From Serinus canaria (lineage: Eukaryota; Chordata; Aves; Passeriformes; Fringillidae), in NCBI RefSeq assembly GCF_022539315.1, contig NC_066326.1:6278601-6342600 (forward strand): DNA of 64,000 nt, in the 5' to 3' direction. The position numbers were made by a program, and so were the translations under genes. Positions 51,201-62,900 of the stretch are shown here, piece by piece; positions within the stretch are counted from its first letter, which is position 1; the number at the start of each line of letters is the position of its first letter. The notes beneath the pieces are model-generated. The model did no database searches, was not told where the DNA came from, and was given only the letters and a program-made list of their open reading frames with translations.

Positions 51201-53870
51201 CTCTCTTACCCAGCAGCCATATACTTAACTACCTTAGTTAACTAATTTCTAACCAGGCAGAGGTTTAGAGAGAATCAAGAAAAAGCATTTGGATTAAGAA
51301 ACAATGCTTTGATATTAGAGCTGTGCCTTTGCTCTCATGTTGTGTGAAAATTATGTTGTGGGGAGGGTTCATTGCCCAGAGTTTTCCTTGTGGGGAAGGG
51401 AAGAATCCCTGTCCAGGTGCAGGTGGTAAAAATCATACTTTGTCAGTTGAGGGCAGGAGAAAAATCCTCTAGAAAATAAAAATCGACAGTGTTTTTGTTG
51501 TGTTTCCTTTAGAAATAGATGGCAATTAGTCCATTCACATTCTTGTCCTTTTGTCTGTGGTTCCTTACTGCCAAAAAATCTGTGTGTGTTTTTACAACAC
51601 ACATTCATTCACCTTAGCATTTTTAAATTAATATTTTTGTTTTCTGAAAATGAAACTTGAAGTCATGCGTTCTGAAATGATGACAGCCTAAATTTGTTAT
51701 GAATGCCCAAAATAAAATTTTATTTTCTTATTAATAACCTCTGTCATAAAAATAACAACCAAGTATATATTCATTGCCAGAATTTGGAAGAATGTCATAT
51801 CACTAAAGGGGAGAAATTACTAACTAGACACCTGGAATTGGAATTTCTTGAGTAATAAACTAGCTTTTGACAGCTGCAGCCCTTTTTTTGCAGGTGCAAA
51901 AAGAACATTTTCTTCTTTTTGTTTTATCTGCTTTACATCACATAATGACTAGAGTATTCCAAGTTAGGAAAACAACTGGTAGTTAAAAGAACAGGAAAAT
52001 TTGCTTATCCTTTCCCATTTTGTGAGTAAAAGGTGGGGTGGGGGGAAGATCTGAGATCAACCAGTTCTAATCTTGAAGAATAGGGAAGCAAGGAAAAAAT
52101 AACTCAGCTGATTTATTGCTGTTGATATTTGCACTGTTCAGTACCTCAGCTGCCTTGAAATGCAAGGAATATTTTGATAATATTTCCTAAAATATGCAGG
52201 ACACAATGTAGTTCCACTTAAACAATTATGTTCTTCTGGATATTTTTGTTCAGAAGCAGCATGACACAAAGCACACATTAAAAAGTGAATCAGGTGACTA
52301 AAACCTCCATGTCCTGTTTTCTCATAAATCAAACATAAAAATCAAACCCCAAAACTAAAAGAGTTAACAAAAACAAATACTAAATCCCAGCTCAGAGCTG
52401 CCTCTCTTTGCAATCAAGCATTTTTATTAGGTGTCAGTCTCTGAGAATAACCCTTTGTCATGAATATCTGCTAGAAAGCACAACTGCAATGCAAGTTGAA
52501 TTATTCAAATTGTGATTTAAATCACAATTAACAAAACTGATTTAAATCAAAGTGATATAAATTGGTCCCTCCTGCTTTAAAATTAATTGAGGATGTGCTT
52601 TGAAAGCATGCTCCTATCAGTGCTCTGACTCAGTGGGTTCTCCATATCACTCAAGTTTTAATAAATCAGAGCAAAGGGATGGAATTTTTATTTAGTTCAA
52701 CAGTCTCGGTCTCTGAATTTAAGGCCACTGAAGAATAGATTAACATTTATAATTGCTGGGTTGATCAGCAATGCAAATTAAAAATGGGGATTTCAAAACA
52801 AATTAACCTTTGCAGTGCATCTTGTGGAGACAGACAGACAATGGTACCTTTGAAAAGGTTCCCCTCATCCTTGAAGTCACAAATCACTGTATTCTTCATG
52901 GTGCCTCGCTGCTCCACAGCCTCTGGAGTCTCAATGTCCAAAAAATAAACTGTGATAGCTGAAAGAACAACATGGGCTCTTTGAGGCTGGAAGTCCCTGC
53001 ATGGGCTATCACTGCTTTGTGTCGCTCCAGGCAGACTTGTGTATTTTGGGCTAAGATTAGGATGTTTAGGCTAGGGGTAAATGGGTTTATAATGAGATAT
53101 GTCCCAGCCCCTGACCTGTTAATTGAGGTTCATACTTCTCTCCATTTACCCTCCACCTGTAATGAGACTGTGATTTAAAGCAGTTGAGGGAAAATGGGCT
53201 TTCTCTACCCACACACTTTTCTACTTTAGTGTGCCCATCCTGTGCTCTGCTGAGAGCCTTTCTGTCCCTCTTTGAGATATCTCATGAATAGAACAAAACA
53301 CTGTGTCAATGCTGGTCTGTGCTGTATTTATTTAGTTATTAAATTAAGAGCTTAGATTCCATCTGGAGAAAACCACCCAGCACCTTTGCATTTGCAATAT
53401 TTCTCCTCAGGCAGAAAAGCAGTCATAACTGAGAAGATGGAGTGGATTTTGATGGTACCCTACAGAATCTGAGGAGATCCAGGACTGCTCCTTCCATGCT
53501 GAGACATCTCTGGAGCTGGGAGATACAGAACCTGTGTGGGGAAAGAGTGGGGCAGGCTCAGGACAACTGTGGATGGAATGGAAAGAGTGATCACCCATGA
53601 GAGCAAACTGCTTTGGTCTCTCCTGCTGCAGGTACATCAGCTCCTGGGAAATCCTTGCCAATCAAGGCAGCTGATGCAGGAGCTCCAAGCTTTTCTGTGT
53701 GGTGGTGTCCCAAGGAGCAGAAGACAAGCTAACCACACTTAGGGTGCAGGCATGTATGATGTGTTTCTGACACGGCTCATAGACTCCCAGAAAATTTCTG
53801 TTTTCACATCTGTGGTGCTTTGCCCAAAATTTAGGTTTCCGTGGGCAACCTTTCATACCTTCAATGCCCA
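51201..53870. other. Non-coding stretch
   Basis: AT-rich DNA with the nested palindromes at 52508-52549. No gene recognised. Confidence 0.65.
52508..52549. repeat. 22-bp perfect palindrome followed by a related 12-bp palindrome
   Basis: 52508-52529 is an exact AT-rich palindrome centred on GTGATTTAAATCAC. Eight bases later, TGATTTAAATCA at 52538-52549 repeats its core. Both share GATTTAAATC. This could be a relic of a palindromic repeat family or a pair of dimeric protein-binding sites; the sequence alone does not decide. Confidence 0.9.
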
Positions 53871-54075
53871 TCACAGAATCTGGTGATTTGGAAGGAATGT
53901 ACAAAGTTCTTGAGTCCAGCTCTTAGCCCTGCACAGGACACCCCAGAGAGCTCTCAGGGTGCTTGCCAGAATTGTCCAAATGCTTCTTGAACTCTGCCAG
54001 GCTTGGGGCTGTGCCCACTTCCCTGGGGTGCAACCACTAATAACTGAAGTTGAATGTGAAGAAATATTCCCTTTT
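53871..54075 (-). mobile_element. CR1-type LINE fragment
   Basis: Recognisable segments in order are TCACAGAATC, GAGTCCAGCTCTTAGCCCTG, CACAGGACACCCC, TTGTCCAAATGCTTCTTGAA, CTCTGCCAGGCTTGGGGCTG and CACTTCCCTGGGGTGCAACC. They are followed by a GTGAAGAAATATTCC stretch typical of a CR1 subfamily 3' region in reverse complement. Minus orientation, old copy, ends approximate. Confidence 0.85.
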
Positions 54076-54499
54076 TCTCATCATTTGTGTGCTTCCACAG
54101 TCCTTACCAAAACTGAGCCATTAGACACAATTGCAGAGTATATGACCCATTAGTCTGACCCTGTGGAAAATATTAGCTTATGCAGATGTTGATGCATATC
54201 CTTTGTATAATGGCAGAGCTATTGTGTAACTTGCCTTTTTTTCTATGAGCAAACTTACACCAGGGGAAGCTGGCAGTACTATCTTCTGATCACAGAGCTC
54301 CAGAAGGATATAAATAGGGAGTGAAGAATGAACAGTGGTATTAAAAGCTTGCTCTGAATGGATTTTTTTTTTTCCTAAGTTTATAAATAGAAATAAAACC
54401 TAAACAACCTAAACTAAATAGACCGGAATAAACACAGAACTGTGGCAGGTATTGTCATCACTGCTCTCACCAGTGAATGGGTTTTTGGTTATTGAGGAA

Positions 54500-54540
54500 G
54501 CAAAGCCAGGAAGGAACCTTAAAGATGTCCAAGTCTGAGC
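54500..54540 (-). mobile_element. Possible very short CR1 relic
   Basis: The string GGAAGGAACCTTAAAGATG followed by TCCAAGTCTGAGCAG resembles the first 35 bp of an inverted CR1 3' end. Nothing to the right continues the family pattern, so this may be a tiny relic or coincidence. Confidence 0.3.
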
Positions 54541-56729
54541 AGTGGAAATGCAGAAGGTTTTTCCAGGAGGCAGAGCACAAATGAGGAGCCTAACCCCTGG
54601 TCTGGTGGAGCAGGGTGTCCATGCTCTAGGTAGGGCTTGGTGGTGCCCACATCAGGCATGGGAGGTGGGGACAGCCCTCTCCTTCCTGCCAGGGCCACAC
54701 CAGCCTCTCCCAGCTGAGATGCTCCAGGCTTCTGTCATCCAGAGGATGGCAAAATGTGGGTGGTAGGTGAAGAAATGCTGATGAAGGGGATATTGATGAG
54801 GCTACTGAATAGTCTGCCAAATACTTGGAATATTTTTCAAAATGTTTGGCAGTTGGAACAGGATTGCAGCCTGGAAGAAAAAGACCTCTGTGTCTTGTTC
54901 AGTAGATGTTTCCAGCTGCTGGTAATGGTATTGACAACAGGAGTTAATTAATAACTGGAAAGTTATTGCTTTTTAATGCATGCAAGTGTTGTGCAACTGC
55001 CATTGATGTTCAGCTAAACACACCCTACTTCATACATCTCATTTTTTGTCATCTAAATAAATTGCAGGTTGTTGAAAAATCCCTTCCTTTCCCAACACTA
55101 TATTATTTGCTAAACAATTTTTGGGTGTTTTTGAGCGTTTTTTTGATTTTGTTTTGGTTTTTTTCCCCTCTAAGAAGAATAAAATATTGCACATAGCCCT
55201 TTCCCAAAATCAAAGCTCTTTAGTAGGGTTAGCTTTTCTGGTCTACCTTATTACTGATATTCCTACAGATTACTGGCAAACACAAATTTATTGCAATATT
55301 TATTGGGCTGAATTTGAGGTTACTTGTAATGTGGTTAGATGGCTATTTATCAAACATGTCACAGTAACTGTTTAACACTTCTATAGCTGTCTAGCTGGAA
55401 TTAGGACATAAAACAGAATTTATTGTATTCGATCCAGAAAATGTTACAAGAAGAGTAAATTCTAGGAAAGACACAACTGTGAGAAAAATGAAAGGACCAG
55501 GAAGAAAAAAGTAGTTTTAGACAGCAATTCTCAGCCAGACTGAAGGAGGGAAATATTCAGGATGTGAGGAAGTCCAGGTGCAGATTTTAGGTTCTCTAAA
55601 GTGCACCAGCACTCTGCCTAACAGCTGACCTTTCCCTCATGAAGTGGACATTTTTCATTTAGAAAAGGAAATGAGAGTCATCTTTGATTAGTTTTGTGCT
55701 GATTAAGTAGAGTTAAAAAGTTCTATGGGACCATTTTCTCAAGGAACAATTTCATAAGAATCAAGTCTTCCACAGGCAGGTGGTACTTTGGTGTTTTTAA
55801 TGTGTTGTGTTAAGGTGGTATTGACTAGTGCATTTCACTGAGATGGATTCAAATGAATTTTTTTTTTACATCAGTGTGTTATAACTCTGCATTTCTGTTG
55901 TGAAAGCTTTTTGCAGCATCAGGACAAAAATCTTTATTTTCCATGAACATCTATGGGGTTTGGATCTTTTTCTTATTTGTAACAGAAAATGAATGCACGT
56001 GTTGAATCTCTCATGAAGAAATGTGGATGAGACTTCCCTGCAAGGAAGAGTCTGTAAGTGCAAAAAAAAAAAGTCAAAAATACTAATGAATTTCCTTTTA
56101 AAATACTTTCCTGTAAGCCTTAGAGAAATGTAGATTATTTAGGAAAATAAGTCCCCATTTTCATATACAGACACAGACCATCTTAAAATACTTCACCAAA
56201 AGAAGTCAGTCTTTCTGTTTAACAAATAAACCCATTTCTGTGGGAGGATGTGGAGGAGGGAGGAAATGAGGCCATGGAAAGGTTTGCAGGTGTGAGGGTG
56301 AAGCTGGGCAGCCGCTGCTTCCCACTGCTGGTGAAGGTGCAGTGGAGGCAGGACAGGGTGAAGGGAGCTGTTCTCCTTTTCCTTGTGCCTCCTTTTGGCA
56401 TTTTCTCAGGGCAAAGGAGTGTTTGTGCCCAGTGCCACTGCTGTGGAGAAGCAGCAAACCCCATCCCAGCCCTCCCCTTTCCAGCCTAATTCAGACTGTT
56501 CACCCCAAGTCCCACGGGAATTCCCTCCCTGCATGTGCCCAGTTATCTCACCACAGGATGGCAGCTGCTGTGGACCAATAAACACATATTTATCCCTTGG
56601 TTCTTGCAGGTGGAGGAACCCAAACACTCCAGCCTTCAGATACTGCAGCCTTGAATAGCACAGGATGAGATGTGGAGCAACACAGAGGCAAGAGATCAAG
56701 AGGGGAACCTCTTTGTCCTGATTACACCT
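54541..56729. other. Non-coding stretch
   Basis: A GC-richer patch at about 56250-56700 yields several overlapping short frames on both strands, none with a recognisable domain. The remainder is AT-rich. Confidence 0.6.
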
Positions 56730-57330
56730 GCATTAAGATAAGTTTTAATTATGATTTTTTAGAGTGTAGCTGCCAAATAAGTTCAAGCTAATGCTGGTGA
56801 GAAGCTACAGGAGGCAATTCAAGGAGGCCATATATTTTCTTAAATTCATTAGCTGCCCATTGAGGGTTGAAGAGAACAGAACTAAAAATAATTACATATG
56901 AATTATGAAGTTCAAATGGAATGTGTTACTTTGCTCACACAAAACTTCAAGGGAGACAAATCAGAGAGGCTTATTAGCATATTCTAATTTTCCAACAAAC
57001 CTTACAATGAAGGGAATATATAATAATGTAAAGGAGTTGAAGATTCATGTTTCCATAATAGCTGTGTCTGCACTATCCTTCCCGTGAAATTTATTCTCTG
57101 TGGGTAGTGATGCTGTTGAATAGTTTTTATTTCACAGCCATCTTTATTATTTTCCCCTGTAAGCAGCCCTTTTGTGTATATCTATTAACATGCAATCCTC
57201 TCCTGCCCAGAACTTTTTTCAGCTGCATTACACCTGAGCCAGGGGTTTTGCAGGGAGCAAAGGGCAGCACGCAAAACTGATCATAAATACACTCCCAAAA
57301 ATTCATTTTCATTTGAGCTCATTCATTCTA
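56730..57330. promoter_or_regulatory. Possible conserved non-coding element
   Basis: An AT-rich, repeat-free stretch with many homeodomain and POU-like words (TAATTATG, TTAGCATATTC, CATTAGC, AATTACATATGAATTATG). It has no coherent frame beyond 60 codons. Similar stretches in vertebrate gene deserts are often deeply conserved, but conservation cannot be seen here. Confidence 0.2.
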
Positions 57331-57809
57331 ATTGTTCTCTCGAGGCTGGATTTGGAGCACGGAGAAATCCAAAGGGGGCTCACTGGGCTGTGGGTCAGGT
57401 TTTCAGGTCACCTGTACATGGCAAGTGGTGAAAAATGAGCAGCACAGTGCCAGCCCCTTAGGCCTGACCCTGAGGATGGAGTAAGAATTCAGGCACTGAT
57501 CTCATCAAGTGCAGTCTCAGGGATGGAGGAGAGCACAGCACCCACCCCTTCTGCAGCCAAAGGCAGTCACAGACCTCAGTGACCAGCAGGCTGCTGTGCC
57601 CCAGTAACTCAGCTGACCATGCCCTGATTAACTGGTGCAAACTGTGCCCTGAGCACTCTCTCTGTGGAATTAATTCTTTTGTTGATGACAATGGTCCAAG
57701 ATGTTGTTAGAGTCATTGCTGGGACTTGATGTGATCACAGCTACATTTCCATGTTCAGCTATAAGTACTGTGATGACTGGTTTGTCCCATTACTTTTGTT
57801 TTCTTTTGT

Positions 57810-57835
57810 GGGGAGGGTTAGGGTTTTTTTGGGGG
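57810..57835 (+). other. Potential G-quadruplex in a G/T-rich tract
   Basis: Four G runs (GGGG, GGG, GGG, GGGGG) are separated by loops of 1, 3 and 7 nt (A, TTA, T7), meeting the usual G3+N1-7 rule. The G/T-rich tract continues to about 57885 through a GTGTGTGTG run. Whether it folds is not shown by sequence. Confidence 0.7.
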
Positions 57836-57885
57836 TTTTTTTTTGTGTGTGTGCGTTTGGTTTTTTGGGGGATTTTGAGGCTTTT

Positions 57886-59633
57886 TTTCTTAAACAGAAT
57901 CCTTTAAGCCAGATTAAAAATTTGTTCTTGCAGACAGAAATGTTCTTTCCTTTAGTCTAGATTAGGCATTTGGATGGGAAATGGAATGTGGAGGTCCTGG
58001 CCCAACTTTCTGTGCAACCACAAGTGAATCACTTCATGCTGTGGCCCCTTGTTGCTGTACCAAACTCCACCCTACTTTGCTTGATTTTAAGCCAGCAAGA
58101 GTGGTTGTCATCTTTTGTCTTTTTGGGGACATCAGCATGAATGTTGCAAGACTGGGGATTCTGGACATCACCACAGTAATCACAATAAAGGTCTGAGAGC
58201 CTCTTGGTCAATTCCAAAACTCCCCCTCTTTCCACAGTGTTAGAAACAGATCCTTGTTGAGCTGCTTTTAGCTTTTATCATCTTTGATAAAGCTTTTAGC
58301 ACTTATCATCTCTATCTCCATGGGTGCCCCTTCCTGGTGTCCTGTTGCTTTCCATGCATTGAGTTCTACTGTTGTCACAAAGGATCTGGAAACAGATATA
58401 TAATTACAAAGTGTAAGACAGGTAACTGCACGACAGAAAAAGGAGTGTTCAAGCCTGGAAACAAAGGAGTTAAAATGAAATTAATTTCTCTTACCCACTT
58501 TCCAAAGATGCCAGCCTTTCTATGTAAACTCCTCTGTCATTAATCTAATAGAGCTCTACTTCGTTCATAATTTACTACACTCTTGAGTAAGCCTTTCTAA
58601 TATTTGTGCAGGGAAAGTACATAAATCATTGTTGCCCTTCTCTACTTTTTTTTCACTTATCTGGTTCTTTCAAGGTCAATAACCTACCTTACAACTTTCA
58701 TCTGGTTTAAATATTCAGCTCTTGCTTTTTACACCTCTCTTCCTTGTTCATGTCCATTTGGATATCTGCAGCTGTAGCTTCTCAAGTAGCTATTGATCAT
58801 GTCTCCTTGCTAACTTCATCAGCAGTAATGGTACAAATTACATCTGTTAGGGTTCACTCACACCTCTCTTTCAGAAGGAGAGACTGCCTTCTGACTTTGT
58901 TATTGGCCATCTTTTCTGCCTAGGATATCTAAAACTCAGTGAGAAAAATTACATGCTGGGAAATATCCTCATGCTGACACATGTAGGCTTTCAGTGCCCA
59001 GGTCATGCAGAGCAGCTATCAATCCCTACTGACCTCCAGGAGCCTGGAATATAGCTGGGCAAGGCCTCAGTCCAGCAATGCACTTAAGGGTATGCTTATG
59101 TAAACATAGGATCCATCCCATTTTCACTGCAATTTGGTGAGAAATGCATTTCAGAGCAGAGCATCTCCAGGGATGCTCCTTTTTGCAGGGGCTGTGCAGG
59201 ATGAGGCTGTACCAGCAGCCAACACGAGCACACTCCAAGATATTTGGTAATCTTGCACAGGGCAAAGCAATTCTCTTTGTCTTACTTGTGGGGAAGCTGC
59301 TGAGGTGCCACTGCTTTGGAATCAGTGTGTGTTTGTGAGTGTGAGCCCTTGTCCTCTGCAGAGCTGATGAATTCTTAGGAGCTTGAGTTTCTCTTGCTGA
59401 CTGTTTAAGAGAAAATTAAATTATTTAGGATTAAGCAGAATAATTGGGTGCTGCAGGACCTTACAGTTATGCCTGTTGTGTGCTGAGGGATCATCCTATC
59501 TTCTGGCTTCATCAGATCCTTGACCCAGTCGTGTTGCTGCCACAATCTTGCCAACTTGTACCAAAAAACACAGGAGTGGAGTTTAGTCGTGGTTGTCTGC
59601 TAAGGAGGGAGGCTGGGATATTTACCACCATGG
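57886..59633. other. Non-coding stretch
   Basis: It contains the direct repeat at 58265. No gene or interspersed repeat recognised. Confidence 0.65.
58265..58311. repeat. 19-bp direct repeat, period 28
   Basis: CTTTTAGCTTTTATCATCT (58265-58283) and CTTTTAGCACTTATCATCT (58293-58311) match at 17 of 19 positions. The segment between them contains a short inverted copy (TTGATAAAG) that could pair with the first unit. Confidence 0.85.
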
Positions 59634-59990
59634 CATAGAAGAAAACAGGGCTAGAAAGGACCTGAACAGGTCACCTCATCCACCCCCACACAAACCACTC
59701 CTGACCCATTTGTCTGAAGTGTTTTTTTAACCCCGTCAGCCGTGGAGATCCCCCAGCCTGCCCAGGCAATCCCCTCCAGTGCCCAGTGACCCTTGCAGCA
59801 GGGAAGTTATTCTAGCTCTGAACTCAGGTCTCCCTGGCTGCATTTAAACCCATTACTTTTTTTGTGCTTTCTCTGTGGATATGGATAACAATTTATTGCC
59901 TTCCCCTTTGCATAAGCCATTTATATAATTGAAGACTGTTATCATGTCTCCTCTCTGTCTTCCCTGCTCTAGACTAAATAGCCCAGATAG
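59634..59990 (-). mobile_element. Longer, older CR1/L3-like LINE fragment
   Basis: It begins near GCATAGAAGAAAACAGGG and AGAAAGGACCTGAACAGG. The middle part has CAGCCTGCCCAGGCAATCCC and CAGTGACCCTTGCAGCAGGG. The right end carries GACTGTTATCATGTCTCCTC and CTAGACTAAATAGCCCAG, the relics that CR1-clade elements (CR1 and L3) share in this region, here in reverse complement. At about 350 bp it is the longest LINE relic here and the most diverged. No open frame survives. Confidence 0.8.
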
Positions 59991-62900
59991 GATGAAAGCT
60001 GGAATGGGGTGTCAGGGAGGAGTGAGAGGAGGAAATCAGAGAGGGATTAATCCTGCTTTTAGTCCCTGTAGAAACAGACTTTGCCTTCTGAAGGATGGGG
60101 ATATGGGAGGGAGAAACAGGATTCTCTGTGCTGCTGATTCACTAATGCAGCTCTGTGAAATGTGTATCTGATTGATGGGCCACTGCCTCACAGGCTGAGG
60201 AAGAGGGGCTTGGACTGACTGACTGCTGGGCTGTGACCCTGCTCTCCAGCCTCTGTGCTTGCAAATGATGGCTTTAATTTCTTACACCGGTGAGGAGCGT
60301 ATCCAGCTCACATGTCAGCTCCTGGGAGGTGTATCTGGTTGAGTTTCTGTGCATCCCAAAAGCTGCTTCCAGGTGCTGTGTGTGTTATACAATCAGACAA
60401 CATGATGATGAAGAACCACCACAGTCCAGACCGCCCACCAGGAGCCCTGCCAGGGAGCAGGAGTCCTCTCCTCTGATGGCAAAGCCTTGTTTTCTGCTGC
60501 CCTGACCTCAGCTCTGTGCTTCCCACCCATGGCCACCATGGGAAGCCACTCACCACACTGCCTATGTGTGCTTCAACTGCCTACATGTTTACAGCTTGAT
60601 TGCTGTTCCTAAAACCAGCAGTGGGACAGGCAGACTCTGATCCAGAGAGCCCTGTGGTGTATTTTGTCAATGTCACACACATCAGGAGAGTACAGCCAGC
60701 GCTCAGAGTGACTTCTTGTGCTCAGAACCCTTTTCCATTATTCACATCTGCTGTCAGAGCTGCAGCACATGTGCAGCCATTGCTGTCACAACCTGAAACA
60801 AAAATACCTCCCAGCCTGGAGACTTCCAAAGGCACAAGGTGAGGGGAAAAATGTTTCCTTGCTACGTAATGCTCCCAAACAGTTTTTGGTGACAGCTTTG
60901 CCTTGCTCCAAGCGCTCCAAGAGCAGCACGTAAGGTGGAGCTGTTTTCCCTGGGCTCCTGGTGACATGGGATCACAGCATAATTTACATCAGAAGAGGGC
61001 TGGCCTTGAAGAAAGCAAAATATTAGATGCTGTTTGGACCAGCAAGAAAGTTCATTGCATTTCAAGAGCAACACAGACCAACTCCAGCATTCCCCGTCTC
61101 TCTTCCTCTCCCACTGGCAGCTAAGTTGGCTGTTAAGACTTTCCAGTTCAATTTCACAGTTAAAAAAATCTTGACAAATTGCAATCCAATTGTTTGGTTG
61201 GGGTTTTTTGTTAGTTTGGGGTTTTTGGGGTTTTTTTTTTGCTCTCCCTTTCCCCCACCCTTCCTTCTCAGAGTGACTTTGAAGATGACATTTGTATTTC
61301 TGAATTAAAACCACATTTGCCCAATACTGCAGAGGGGGAAGGCAAGGGCAGAAGAGAGAAGAAAAGTTTTTGTTCTCCTCCTCACAGTGACCCCCTCACC
61401 TGCCAGGGCCAAGCTCCACAATAATTTCTAACAGCTGAGGTTAGTCAGGGACACCCAATCCCAAGAAGCTGGCTCTGAATTCCAGCACCAGCACAGAGTT
61501 TTAGTTCCATCAACAGCCATTTACATCTAATTCTCCCAAACCTCTGAGGTGTGAGTATACGTACAGGTGCATGCTTATTAATTCAGAAATAATTTTTTTC
61601 ATAAATCTGAGCCCAAATGGCATCAACAGCAGTGACAGCATTATGTTTTTAAAGGTAAGCAAGCTCAGGAACTGTTTTGAGGATGCACTGGGGTCTTTTG
61701 AGCACACCCTAAACAGCAGTGTCTAACAGGATGCCAAGAATTGTGATTCTGAGCCAAAGGGAGGGCTGAGTCCCCTTTCCCTGATTTCCTGCAATGGAAG
61801 AGGAGTGCTCTGTGCAAATGGAACTGGAAGTATCAGCTGAGTGTGCTGAGACCTGTCCTGTGTGTCTCCAGAAGGGGCTAAGGAGCATCCTGGCAGCACA
61901 ACAGAGAGAAACCTCCCAGGGCTCAGCTGATGGCAGGATGTGACAGCAACTCTGAAAGAAATGCACCTTCCCAGGCATGAACGGGGATGACATGAGATGT
62001 GGTGGGTAAAATTACAGTTTTCCTTCTTTGGAGTCAGTCAGAAGGAATAATGTGTTATTTTTCTCAGGAGAGTTTTAATTTTTTTCAAAGATAGTCCCCT
62101 GGTTGACCCTAAGTATTGGTGACCTAAGGATAGAACTCCAGTTCTGTTGCATCCCTTCTCACAAAGGAAATTTCCAGCAACTTTTCTCTTTGTGGTGTTT
62201 GCTTTAAGACCATTGTCTTTTTATTTAGAAAAAAACTTTGGTTTTGCTGTTTAGCCAGCTGAAATGAGTAATGAAAATGTTATTTACATGGTTCAAATGA
62301 AATGTTTTCTTTGAAATTATTTCATCTTATGAATTGATTACAATGGGACTACTTGGATGTGTGTAGCACACAGCACCCAGTCCCTCTGTTAGAAGTCTTC
62401 AGCCAACCTGATATAAACCAGCCCATGGGAGAAAACAAGGGTAAAAGGTGTCAGGTATTTAAGGCTGACCATCCCATGGATCCAGTTCAGTCTCCACAAG
62501 GAAACAATTAGTGTGTCTGAAAAGATGTCCTAAAAATATTGGAAGTTTCTGTGGAAGATGAAACCCTAGAAAACACTGATAATTAAAAACATAGACTAGA
62601 AATAAAAAATTATCTAGAGAAAACTCCTTCAAGGAATAGGTATTTTCTGTTGTTCAGTGCAGACACCACTGAGAGCCTGCTAGCATGGAAAGTATTTGCT
62701 GTTGACGAAAAGTAATAATATAAATCCACAGTATGTCTGAATTTAAATCAGAAAGGGACAAATTAATATAAGGGATTGAAGTGTTACAGCACAATTCCCT
62801 CAAGAAGAAAAAGAATCTCATACTTGGAACTGATTTAAGTATAATAATCTTCAAATATTCATGGCTGAAAATGTTTCCTAAATGCAGTTTCCAAAATGTT

